DNA of 64,000 nucleotides, taken from positions 4,880,501-4,944,500 of the forward strand of contig NZ_FNSW01000001.1 of the NCBI RefSeq assembly GCF_900104695.1. Reading direction: 5' to 3'. The notes under the pieces are model-generated. The model had not been told where the DNA came from, searched no databases, and saw nothing but the letters and a program-made list of their open reading frames with translations. This document shows, in pieces, positions 9,634 to 17,176 of the stretch. The DNA comes from Paenibacillus sp. GP183 (lineage in GTDB: Bacteria > Bacillota > Bacilli > Paenibacillales > NBRC-103111). Numbering within the stretch: the first letter of the stretch is position 1; every line of letters starts with the position of its first letter. The position numbers and the translations under genes were made by a program.

Positions 9634-10048
9634 GAGAGTACCTCCTATAGCTTGTATTTTTATATGTATATGCTAGAGGAAAAAGAGAGGTTCTGGTCTG
9701 ATTTCCCAATCGGCTTCTGGAAGACTGGTATGTTTATGGGTCCGATCGCTTGCCCACATCAGAGCCCCATAAACATAAGTTTCAAATGGCTTTTTCAATT
9801 CATTTTTGTAACGATAAGAAAGCAGACAATTTTCCTCGTTTCTGCATATATATAACTCACTTTAGTAATGACACATTGCTTGATCGTCCACTGGTTGAAG
9901 GAAGCGAAATGGATATTGTTTTCTCAGAGATTGAATAAAATGAACAAGGGCCAAGGAAATTGCCATGACAAATGGAAGGAGTAATTGTGAAGAAGATGAA
10001 AGATCATCCTAGCGTAGAATAAGTACGATTCAGAGTGATAGCAACGCC
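9634..10048. other. Degraded region without an intact gene
   Basis: There is no ORF with a ribosome site and recognisable family here. A plus-strand frame ending at 9938 closes with residues resembling a genuine protein tail (DRPLVEGSEMDIVFSEIE), but it has no start and I cannot name it. The region lies between CysC and small-protein remnants and looks like gene debris. Confidence 0.45.
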
Positions 10049-10221
10049 GATCATATCATGCAAACGAGCAACATCCATTAGCAGCTCATCGCGGCCAACG
10101 AGCATTGACCCGAATCATTGAGAGCGTGGCACTATCTGTGGAGGCATCTCCACCATTGGCCAAGCAAATTGCTGAAAATCTGGAATCTATTGTGCGCTAT
10201 CAGCAGGAAGATCACAGATAA
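10049..10221 (+). pseudogene. Remnant of the third small helical protein of the 29-33 kb module
   Basis: The plus frame from about 10049 to the TAA at 10219-10221 reads QRALTRIIESVA, then AENLESI..YQ. It aligns without gaps over about 40 residues with QRALARMIEAVA..IENLEMI..YQ of the intact gene at 32392. Upstream the frame meets a TAG and no start codon with a ribosome site remains, so only the C-terminal two thirds survive. Together with the GT2 fragment at 11021 it marks a decayed second copy of the same module. Confidence 0.6.
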
Positions 10222-10303
10222 TCGAATCGGTCACATACAAAAAGGGACACCAGCACATCCGTGGTTGAATACGCAGGCTGGAGTTCATCAGGCAGATCGC
10301 AAG

Positions 10304-10346
10304 CCCCCTCTTAATCAATGGATTAGATGAGGAGGGGTATTTTTGT
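10304..10346 (+). terminator. Rho-independent terminator
   Basis: CCCCTC pairs with GAGGGG around an inner TAATC/GATTA stem, followed by TATTTTTGTTT. It sits downstream of the small-protein remnant on the plus strand and is probably its old terminator. Confidence 0.65.
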
Positions 10347-10355
10347 TTCGCCTGC

Positions 10356-10590
10356 TTATTTGTTAAAAGGTGTGGTATACAACTCTTTGTCGGTCGTTCC
10401 GCCCCATTTGGCAAGGTAATATGATCGCGGGTCGGTATACTCTTAAACGATACGGAATTTAGTCATCTGTCCACCGTGATGTGTAACAGGCAAATGTGTC
10501 CAAGGTACGCTATAGACTGCCATCCCCATTCTTCGATAGCATTCGCAATCCGCGAAGAAATTTGGCATTACAGTATCCCACAATCCCACC
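10356..10590 (-). pseudogene. Glycosyltransferase family 2 C-terminal remnant
   Basis: The minus frame from 10590 reads MNEVGLWDTVMPNFFADC, then CYRRM, HHGG and, after one in-frame TAA at about 10446, YYLAKWGG and a TPFN tail. This is the usual end of GT2 proteins (VGLxDExxxxYxxDxDYxxRxxLxGY, HHGG, WGG). Upstream in frame is a TGA. Protein-like stretches continue in another frame toward about 10800, so the gene was longer and has several breaks. Orientation is opposite to the neighbouring remnants. Confidence 0.55.
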
Positions 10591-10932
10591 TCATTCATCG
10601 CTCAATACGATTGGCGTAACCGATACCAACTATATATTTCATAACACTACTGCTTATCATGAATTTGTAAAAATTGGCGGGGTTATTGTGTGGTTAATTA
10701 ACCACACGCTTCCAACATATGACCATGTCCTCATTTTTGCCATAAACGAATTCATCAAACTGAACCTAGTCATTAGCCAATTTCTAACCAACCTGGGTTA
10801 ATGCATATGAATCTGCTTGTGGGTATTCATAGTATGGAAGCAGGTCGAGTACAAATCATCTAGCTTGGTCATAGGACAAAAAGTGAAGGATCGACGAATA
10901 GAGCGAGGCTTTTGTGAATTGGAGGTGAGCAA
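10591..10932. other. Degraded region, possible GT2 debris
   Basis: The minus strand holds protein-like but stop-broken stretches that may be the upstream part of the 10356-10590 GT2 remnant. A plus-strand open frame of about 100 codons (10496-10801) overlaps them. It has no ribosome site and no family resemblance, so I treat it as chance. Confidence 0.35.
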
Positions 10933-11052
10933 ATGGTTAGAAAAAAGGCCGTGCCCTTAGGGATGTATGGACATACAATGGGAACGAAAACGAATGGAGT
11001 TCAGTATGAGGGAGTGTGGTCATGTTGCAAGGTGGGAAACGAAAGTGGCTGA
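10933..11052 (+). CDS. Small ORF with a strong ribosome site, 39 residues
   Basis: The ATG at 10933 has GGAGGTGAG directly upstream, one of the best ribosome sites in this region. The product (starting MVRKKAVPLGMYGHT) is unrecognised and its end overlaps the start of the GT2 remnant at 11021. It may be a small gene coupled to that transferase, or the surviving head of a decayed one. Confidence 0.3.
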   Translation: MVRKKAVPLGMYGHTMGTKTNGVQYEGVWSCCKVGNESG

Positions 11053-11284
11053 AACCGAGAGCGAGATCTCGCTTTTATCAAACCTTTTTCTATGAGCGAA
11101 AATCCGAAAGTATCTATCGTGATACCGGCGATGAATGAAAGTAAAACGATTGCTGCCGTCATTCGTCAGGCGCGTAAAGTACATTCTTCCACAGAAGTCA
11201 TTGTTGTCGTTAACGGTTCCCGTGATGGAACGGAGCTTGTTGCGCGCAAAATGGGTGCAAGGGTGATTGAGTTCAAGGACTTTT
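11021..11284 (+). pseudogene. Glycosyltransferase family 2 N-terminal fragment, paralog of the gene at 29306
   Basis: The ATG at 11021 has GAGGGAG upstream and opens a basic leader (KRKWLKPRARSRF). After a run of five T near 11085 the frame must shift by one base to continue as NPKVSIVIPAMNESKT, VIRQARKVH, TEVIVVVNG and GARVIEF. These align closely with PKVSVIIPVFNEVKT, VIRQAFLVH, TEVIVVANG and GARVISI of the intact gene at 29306. The match ends near 11284, before the metal-binding DGD motif, so the protein would be inactive. Confidence 0.7.
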
Positions 11285-11288
11285 TTTG

Positions 11289-11441
11289 TTTTCAACCATT
11301 TACGCTGTAACGAAGCAATTATTCGGTAAAGAATTGACGGAAGATAATTATGAGCAGGCCAAGGAGAAAACGGTAACATTTTTCCGTATGTTCATCGACT
11401 CACTGCCGGTATTTTACAGGATAAAACAATGCCTTATTTGA
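11289..11441 (+). pseudogene. Unidentified coding fragment
   Basis: A 50-codon plus-strand frame reads like a real helical protein end (TKQLFGKELTEDNYEQ, RMFIDSLPVFYRI) and closes with TGA. It has no start codon and I cannot assign a family. It directly abuts the truncated GT2 fragment, which implies a deletion junction near 11285. Confidence 0.35.
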
Positions 11442-11464
11442 CGAAGGACGACTTGTCTGTACGA

Positions 11465-11638
11465 TTAACAACCTAAGCTGATTAAACCCTCCGTATCCTG
11501 AAGGGCTCCACCGATGGTGACAAAATATTGGTTGGTTTTCAAAAACTTTACCTGCTGCAGCCCGTCGTCGAACGTCCGAATCCAATCCACATTGGGCAAC
11601 ATGCTCATGCGGCGAACGAATAGTGCTGCACCCTGAAC
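11465..11638 (-). pseudogene. Unidentified C-terminal coding fragment
   Basis: The minus frame is open for 57 codons to a TAA and looks genuinely coding (VRRMSMLPNVDWIRTFDD, then FLKTNQYFVTIGG). No start is present and the next bases upstream belong to a GT4 fragment on the other strand. The family is not recognised. Confidence 0.4.
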
Positions 11639-11689
11639 AGTTCGGCCGTCCCGGTACAGATAGGTGTCAGACTCCGGTTGCGGTTTTAG

Positions 11690-12204
11690 CCAAGAAATTT
11701 CAGCGATTTCTTGGAAGGATTGATAGAGAAAAAGGGGTGGGGGATGCTGTGAGATTGGCTGAACGGACCGGAATGAGAACCATCATTGCCGGACCGATCT
11801 GGGATCGGGAATTATACCGCGAAATTTATCCGCGGATGGAGAAGACGGCTAATATATCCTATGTAGGTGAAGTCCACGGGGAGAAAAAGCAAAACCTGCT
11901 GATGCATGCGAAATGGCTATTATTTCCGACGGCATGCGAGGAACAGTTAGGGTTGGTGCTGGTAGAAGCCTTAGCTTGCGGGACACCGGTTGCCGCTTAC
12001 GGGAGAGAGGCAGTTCCAGAAGTGATGCAAGGGCTGCCCCAGTTTATTTGTGATGATTTGAATGGCATGGAACGTCTCATCAAAGGGAAGTCACTCGTCC
12101 CTCCTGAAGCGCTTCGCGAGTATGTTTCGATGCGGTATACCAAAGAAAAAATGACCGATAAGTATTTGGAGCTTTATGCTAGGGCCATTGATGGCTGGGA
12201 GTAA
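11690..12204 (+). pseudogene. GT4 glycosyltransferase C-terminal fragment
   Basis: From about 11698 the frame reads FLGRIDREKG, then SYVGEV, a FPTACEEQLGLVLVEALACG segment that matches the GT4 EPFGLVxxEAMACGTPV nucleotide-sugar motif, and VPEVMQG. About 165 residues of the C-terminal Rossmann domain survive and end normally at TAA. The N-terminal acceptor domain is missing, and the sequence before 11690 belongs to other debris. Not functional as it stands. Confidence 0.75.
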
Positions 12205-12488
12205 GCGAAGCTTCGTTCAATTGAGCTTTTCATCATCAGCCCGATGATTAGATTGGCGCCGTCGAAGACCACTTGAAGCTTCCAGTGATTATCTTTTTCG
12301 AGCATTGAAATTAATAATGACTCTGCATTCCTAAATTTTATTTGAGTGTTCTAAATATTTAATCTTTATTGTAGGCTTACTTCTGTTATTAATTCCTCCA
12401 TTTTTGATTAATGCTTCTTCATAAGTTCCGGAAAAATTTTTTTTAAAGTTCTCTGTTTGATGTCTAACTGTAAATTTATCCTTGGCCT
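12205..12488. other. Intergenic debris
   Basis: A minus-strand stretch at about 12200-12310 is open and protein-like (KLQVVFDGANLIIGLMMK) but lacks a start. A second minus frame (12331-12519, 62 codons) has no convincing ribosome site. Neither can be named. Confidence 0.35.
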
Positions 12489-12619
12489 GAGCCAGTCCCA
12501 AAATTTGCTCAAAAAACATCCCAAACTGCTATGAAAGTGGATGGAATGTTTGTTTTTCGTGCAGGATACGGGTTAAAATGGGGCATTAAAATTCCAAAAA
12601 TGACTTTTGGGACAGCCCC
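12489..12619. repeat. Short element with imperfect inverted ends (possible MITE)
   Basis: The left end reads GAGCCAGTCCCAAAA and the right end reads TTTTGGGACAGCCCC, an imperfect inverted repeat enclosing about 100 bases with no gene. The motif GGGGCTGTCCCAAA recurs at 46279. Such ends occur on insertion sequences, so this could be a non-autonomous derivative. No target duplication was established. Confidence 0.4.
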
Positions 12620-12710
12620 TTTTTTTGACTACTCCGTGTATATTTTCGAAAATACTTAAAAAAACAAAATAGCAAAAAATAAAACAATCGTTGCGTTTCT
12701 CTCCTTGAAT

Positions 12711-12964
12711 TTACTGTTTATAATTCTCGAATTTCGGATAACCCTCGTTCATTAGAATTTCTCGAATGTGAGGTAGTGAATATAGCTGTTCACGCAAGTT
12801 TTAATCCTCATTAATACCGCTTTAGCTTCATGACCATAACATTCTACATCCCCCTGCCGAAAAATGCGGATAAACTCCTTGAAATATCTAATCCAGCGCG
12901 TCAGGGTGGTTTTCTCCATATCTAGATACGCCACAAGCTCATATTTGCGAAGATAAGGTTTCAC
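12711..12964 (-). pseudogene. MerR-like DNA-binding protein, frameshifted
   Basis: The start at 12964 gives LRKYELVAYLDMEKTTLTRW then IRYFKEF, a MerR/RacA-type winged-helix reading head, followed by GDVECYGHEAKAVLMRIK. The frame then breaks near 12803 in an A run. In the next frame the expected continuation LREQLYSLPHIREILMNEGY runs to a TAA at 12711. A single missing A accounts for it. The intact protein would have about 84 residues. Its target is unknown. Confidence 0.6.
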
Positions 12965-13018
12965 AATGAATCACCCACTTCATTTGATGCATTAATTTAT
13001 GCAGAAATCATATAAGAA

Positions 13019-13060
13019 TATGAATCAACGATTATTTTACTAACCGTGAGATGGTATTTG
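13019..13060 (+). mobile_element. Tiny IS6-family transposase remnant
   Basis: Fourteen codons read YESTIILLTVRWYL, the N-terminal signature of IS6/IS26/IS240-type transposases. The longer remnant at 19488-19742 carries the same signature (IILLTVRWYL). Nothing else of the element is recognisable here. Confidence 0.55.
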
Positions 13061-13178
13061 AAACCCAAGTGTGATCACTTTGGATAAAAACCCAGCGTAC
13101 CCACCAGCCATACAAGAAATCAAAGCCCCACCTCGGTCTGACACGTTTTATGGAAAAAACGGAAAATAATATGGATGC

Positions 13179-14069
13179 CTACCTAAAATTATTTTCTGAT
13201 CCGGTAAAGCATAACGATAATACACGATTGAGTGTTTCTTGATGGTAAATGCCTGCTTTTAGGTTATGCTCCAGCAGCTTCTCCGCCCATGCAAGGGCTT
13301 TTGAATACTGCTTGGAGTCAAAAACAGGAATGCCATGGTGCATAAATTGCTTATGAATCGCAAACTCCTCTTCGGTTGGAACAATGCCGAGTTTGTTTAG
13401 CTGTTTTATGCGCACCCTGTCCGCCGTTTGATTCTGAATTGGCAGATACTTCGTGGATACTTGGCTTTCATGAACTCTATAGGAGAAGAGATATTCCGGC
13501 AGATTGGCCAATCGGGTTACCTCGGCCAGCCGGTTCCAGATCTCGTAATCCTCCGCATGCAGATAATCGGGTTCGTAACGGACCTCATGCTCCTTAAGAA
13601 CACTTTTGCGCATAAAGACGGTCGGATGAGTGAGACTGCAGTAGAAAAGCTGCCAGCAAAAAATTTCTTCATGAACTATTGGCTTGGGAATGTGTTGACC
13701 ATTATGGATATAGGTCATACATGTACCGAGAACGCCCACTTCCGGATTCTGCTCCATATAAAGAAGTTGTCGTTCGAAACGATGGGGGGCGCTGATGTCA
13801 TCTCCGTCCATTCTGGCGATATATTCCCCGTTTGCCAGATTCAGTCCTTCGTTAAGGGAATAAACAAGACCCATGTTTTTGGAATGGGTGACCAATCGAA
13901 TTCTCGGATCCTCCAGTTTCTTTAGATACTCTAATGTGCCATCCGAAGAACAATCGTCTATAATCAAAAACTCAAAATCCTTATAAGTCTGCATCAATAT
14001 GCTGTTTACGGCTTCGTCAATATGCTTTCTTGAGTTGTAAACAGGCATCAATACCGTAATCTTGAGCAT
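13179..14069 (-). CDS. Glycosyltransferase family 2
   Basis: An inverting GT-A transferase of about 296 residues. Evidence is the start ITVLMPVYNS, IIDDCSSDGT, then ARMDGDD, the DxD metal site, and the AEDYEIWNRL block near the catalytic base. The ATG at 14069 is chosen because GGGAGAG lies 6 bases upstream. An in-frame ATG at 14084 would swallow that site. The C-terminal 90 residues are helical. It is soluble, acting on cytoplasmic or membrane-interface glycans. It lies just downstream of the HipA-like kinase gene on the same strand. Confidence 0.9.
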   Translation of the reverse strand: MLKITVLMPVYNSRKHIDEAVNSILMQTYKDFEFLIIDDCSSDGTLEYLKKLEDPRIRLVTHSKNMGLVYSLNEGLNLANGEYIARMDGDDISAPHRFERQLLYMEQNPEVGVLGTCMTYIHNGQHIPKPIVHEEIFCWQLFYCSLTHPTVFMRKSVLKEHEVRYEPDYLHAEDYEIWNRLAEVTRLANLPEYLFSYRVHESQVSTKYLPIQNQTADRVRIKQLNKLGIVPTEEEFAIHKQFMHHGIPVFDSKQYSKALAWAEKLLEHNLKAGIYHQETLNRVLSLCFTGSENNFR

Positions 14070-14141
14070 GTCACTCTCTCCCATGAACCGTTTTTTTACT
14101 ATATCCTGAATCCGTGAATCTTCTCATAAGATACGTTCTTC

Positions 14142-14921
14142 TTAATGCTTGCTCCAGATTGGAAATTTATCCTGCAGCTGTAGTAAAGCACCTCGAACCA
14201 GATTTTTCCTCCTATACAGGAATTCAATTAAAGTTTCCAGCATTCTGGAAGAAATTCGCCATTGCTTGGGCAACCCGTTGACCGCATGTTCCAGTTCGCG
14301 ACGGTCGAGAGCTTCCAATTCACTTAGGTAAGGCTCAAATGGGTCGGAACCGTCGATATAGGGTGTGAACACCTCATAAAAAGGTCCCCAGTACACTTCA
14401 ATGGTACCTGCATGTTCTTTCAGTTCTTTGGTATCCCACTCCGGCCCGCAAAATGCATTGGAATGATCAATCAGAAGCAGCTGTTTCGTATCCTTTAAAA
14501 ATAGATGATTTGCCCCTGTAACATGGCGGTCCCAGTTTTTGATCCAATGGTCGAAGACGATCATTCCCGCCATAGTCTTGATATTTTTGCAAGCAGACAA
14601 ATCGACTTTATGATTTAACGTGATTCCCTGTTCGGCGAATAGGCAGCCTATATGAGGGCCTGCCGGAACGTCGAGCCTCTTGAGCGTTGGAAATATCTCC
14701 ACAAGGTTCCTTGAGATATACACAATTTTGTATTCGGCTGCAGGCAAATTCAATAATTTAGCCAGTCTGAACGCAATAAACTCATTGGCAAGTACTCCCA
14801 GACCCTGCCGATTGTTCATTAGTTTAACCACATATTTGAGGCCGTCATCGCAATAGAAAAGATGGGGCAGCGTCCAGCCTTGGCCAATGGATTTGATATG
14901 CGATAAAGCGTGAACATTCAT
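14142..14921 (-). CDS. HipA-like kinase family protein
   Basis: About 259 residues resembling stand-alone HipA-like kinases. YVVKLMNN supplies the ATP-binding Lys, ANEFIAFRLAKLLNLP is the typical helix, FDHWIKNWDRH is the catalytic loop and LLLIDHSNAF is the DFG-like metal segment. The ATG at 14921 overlaps the TAA of the preceding transferase-like pseudogene by one base, so the two were translationally coupled. An upstream in-frame ATG at 14951 is less likely. No HipB-like regulator lies next to it, so a classical toxin-antitoxin role is not supported. The substrate may be a surface-glycan or protein Ser/Thr, which is inference. Confidence 0.8.
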   Translation of the reverse strand: MNVHALSHIKSIGQGWTLPHLFYCDDGLKYVVKLMNNRQGLGVLANEFIAFRLAKLLNLPAAEYKIVYISRNLVEIFPTLKRLDVPAGPHIGCLFAEQGITLNHKVDLSACKNIKTMAGMIVFDHWIKNWDRHVTGANHLFLKDTKQLLLIDHSNAFCGPEWDTKELKEHAGTIEVYWGPFYEVFTPYIDGSDPFEPYLSELEALDRRELEHAVNGLPKQWRISSRMLETLIEFLYRRKNLVRGALLQLQDKFPIWSKH

Positions 14922-15715
14922 TATATAATCCCGCCTGAAGCGCTCAGCCATTCTACTGTTTTTCCGGTGCTTTTTTGCCTGCGGATAAAGAACGGCATAT
15001 CGCCGATATACGTATCGAGAAAGTATTTTTGTGCTTCTGAATTATATTGTATTTGCTGTTTGAGAGCGCTTCGTACAAATACGCGCGTTTCGTCCTCCAT
15101 GTCTCTCGTACCGGGTGAAGCAGATAACACTCTTTGTTCCGGTGCAGATGACCTAAGGTTTCGTCCAGCGGGAAATAAGGCCGGTAACGAATAAAATCCC
15201 CAGTATTCTTGGGGTAAGCATTTAACTTTACTCCAAAGCGTTCCGTCATTGTCACGTAGGCGATCTCATCTATACCGAAGGCCCCACAAATCGTATTCTT
15301 TGCGTAGCTGAATACCGCAGTAAAAGTCATCATTCGGAATTCTGGTGTCAACCCCCATATAATCCTTGTTTTTCATTTGCTCAGCAATAAATTCCTCATA
15401 GCCTTCCCTGACAAATAGGGCATCCGAATCAAGGTTAATCAAATAGTCGAAGTCATATCCTATGTTCTCAAGCCATCTCATCGTTTCAAGCAAAAAAATG
15501 GCCGTCACGCCGTATTCCAATTTTCTGCTGGCAGGACAGACGAGAACTCCCAGATCTTTGCACAGCAGGGGATCATCGCCTCCATTATACAGAACGACAG
15601 TACTGTTCGGGCAATAACACCTGAAGTTATCCAGGAGATCCAAAATCACATTTCTTTTGTTATGAACCAGTAGGGCAAAGCATATTTTTTCCGAATAAGT
15701 TGTCGGTTCTTCCAC
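14921..15715 (-). pseudogene. Transferase-like domain protein, copy 4 of 4, internally deleted and frameshifted
   Basis: From 15715 the frame reads KICFALLVHN, VLYNGGDDP, YDFDYLINLDSDALFV and DLWG, the first half of the family domain, then stops at about 15266. In another frame IDEIAYVTM..FGVKL and LLHPV give the last third. The family's middle 50 or so residues are absent, so a deletion near 15280 changed frame. A second shift near 15110 leads to a third frame that runs to the TAA at 14921. The stop overlaps the kinase start, so the old operon coupling is still visible. Confidence 0.65.
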
Positions 15716-15870
15716 AGCGGTCCACCCCTTAATTCAGCATTCGCTCTTTATTATATGCTCATTTTTGGGGGATGATTAGACTCATAATGGGTACAGTAAA
15801 CAAAAATAATATATATGCGAACGATATACGAACAAGTAAGCGTTGTATTTCCTCGCATCCACATGTACAC

Positions 15871-16217
15871 ATGTCCAATCAAGAACTAATTGATTTACAA
15901 AGAATGAGAAGAATTAAAATCTCATTTTGAATGCACCATCACCATCAGACTCACCATATGCATCATAATATGTATCAACAGGGTATCACGATGGATATCA
16001 TCATGGGTATCAGCAAGGTTATTACCATGCGCATGGTCACCATTATGGACACGTTCCTGGACATCAATTAACTCCAACGCAGGATTCACAAAATCGTTTA
16101 ATCATTAACAAACTTTCGGGGATAGTTTCTGAAGAAAATTCTTTATTGGAGCATCTGAATGAGAAAAGTTATCTTAATTGTTGGGCTTTTGTTGTTGTTC
16201 ATAATGTTAATTACTGA
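15871..16217 (+). pseudogene. His-rich protein, frameshifted
   Basis: The frame from ATG 15931 reads MHHHHQTHHMHHNMYQQG. After a G run near 15983 the frame must gain one base to continue the same composition (YHDGYHHGYQQGYYHAHG). It then gives a non-repetitive stretch (LIINKLSGIVSEEN) that overlaps the next gene. An in-frame leader from ATG 15871 (MSNQELIDLQRMRR) is separated by one TGA. His/Tyr/Gly-rich proteins of this sort are common in spore coats. That role is inference. Confidence 0.4.
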
Positions 16218-16824
16218 TCCTCCTGTAACGTTGGCAAAACCTCTTAAGAAAAACATGACGGAGGACATTTATATAGTTATTGATCCGCTCAAAAATCATT
16301 TAAAGTTATATGTGAACGGCGCTCCTTATAAGACCTATCCTATTGCTTTAGGTAAACGTGAGACTCCTACACCGGTAGGGGATTTAAAAATAATAAATAA
16401 ATATAGGAATTGGGGGTCCGGGTTTGGCACTCGCTGGATTGGATTAGATGTTCCCTGGGGAACGTATGGGATTCACGGTACTAATAAACCCTATTCCATC
16501 GGAACAGATACAAGCCACGGATGTATTCGGATGTTAAATCAACATGTGGAAGAGTTGTTCGAATTTGTAGAAATCGGTACCCGTGTAACCATTTTGGGAC
16601 ACGTCCTTGGAGAACCACAAATGGAAGCCAGACGATTGGCTAAAGGGGATGTCCAATTGATCCAACATCTACTACAAAATGCAGGTTATTTTATAGGTAC
16701 CTGTAACGGAAAATTTGGTTCGTCAACAGAAAAAGCCCTAAAAGCCTTCGAGCGGGACCATTCCCTTCCAATCGATGGAATTATGAGTCAACATGACTAT
16801 ATGGAGCTTGGACTTGTAGAATAA
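16159..16824 (+). CDS. L,D-transpeptidase (YkuD type) with peptidoglycan-binding domain
   Basis: A 221-residue exported enzyme. An N-terminal hydrophobic segment (residues 4-26) acts as signal or anchor, the YkuD domain spans about 35-155, and a PG_binding_1 domain follows at about 165-220 (LIQHLLQNAGYFIG). The catalytic block HGTNKPYSIG..SHGCIRM with the active Cys is intact. It forms or edits 3-3 cross-links in peptidoglycan, and related enzymes act on spore cortex. The ATG at 16159 has GGAG 7 bases upstream. A terminator for the opposite strand follows. Confidence 0.92.
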   Translation: MRKVILIVGLLLLFIMLITDPPVTLAKPLKKNMTEDIYIVIDPLKNHLKLYVNGAPYKTYPIALGKRETPTPVGDLKIINKYRNWGSGFGTRWIGLDVPWGTYGIHGTNKPYSIGTDTSHGCIRMLNQHVEELFEFVEIGTRVTILGHVLGEPQMEARRLAKGDVQLIQHLLQNAGYFIGTCNGKFGSSTEKALKAFERDHSLPIDGIMSQHDYMELGLVE

Positions 16825-16844
16825 GTGTTGCGTAATGCAACAAA

Positions 16845-16877
16845 AAGCCCTAAATCCCATTAAAGGAAAGAGGGCTT
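16845..16877 (-). terminator. Rho-independent terminator (minus strand)
   Basis: AAGCCCT and AGGGCTT form the stem. A T run follows only on the minus strand (read as AGGGCTTTTTG). It lies just downstream of the small Cys-rich gene. Confidence 0.7.
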
Positions 16878-16915
16878 CGATCATTCTGAGTGTTTGGTTA
16901 AGACACTGTTATTTA

Positions 16916-17023
16916 TTATTTTTTCACACATACTTGTTTGGAACAAAATTGCTTCATTCCATCCCAGTTTCCCCAAATACAATTCACACATTTTTTCGGT
17001 TGTTTAGCTTTAATTTCTTGCAT
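16916..17023 (-). CDS. Small Cys-rich protein, 35 residues
   Basis: The ATG at 17023 is preceded by GGAGGGG at 5 bases. The product contains KKCVNCIWGNWDG and KQFCSKQVC, that is CxxC plus two further Cys, a pattern that could bind one zinc or iron ion. It ends in KK-stop just before a minus-strand terminator, making a complete one-gene unit. I do not know a named family. It is easily missed because of its size. Confidence 0.6.
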   Translation of the reverse strand: MQEIKAKQPKKCVNCIWGNWDGMKQFCSKQVCVKK

Positions 17024-17176
17024 AACTACCCCTCCGATACGGACTCCCATAACCATCCGTATAAAAATATTCCCATATAGTGGGTATTTATTCACGCCTT
17101 AGCATTAATTTATTCTCTTAAAAATTTCTGAAAGGTTTCTTCAACTGAATCTCCATTAGACATATAATGTCTTATA

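Noticed and set aside
10118-10330. Plus-strand ORF of 70 codons
   Set aside because: It is out of frame with the small-protein remnant that clearly explains the same bases, and it lacks a ribosome site.
10496-10801. Plus-strand ORF of 101 codons
   Set aside because: It is antisense to the GT2 remnant and its upstream debris, with no ribosome site and no family pattern.
14142-14921. HipA-like gene as a HipBA toxin-antitoxin system
   Set aside because: No HipB-type helix-turn-helix gene lies beside it. The upstream coupled gene is a transferase-like pseudogene.
15716-15870. Promoter for the His-rich ORF
   Set aside because: AT-rich, but no paired boxes that stand out from background.
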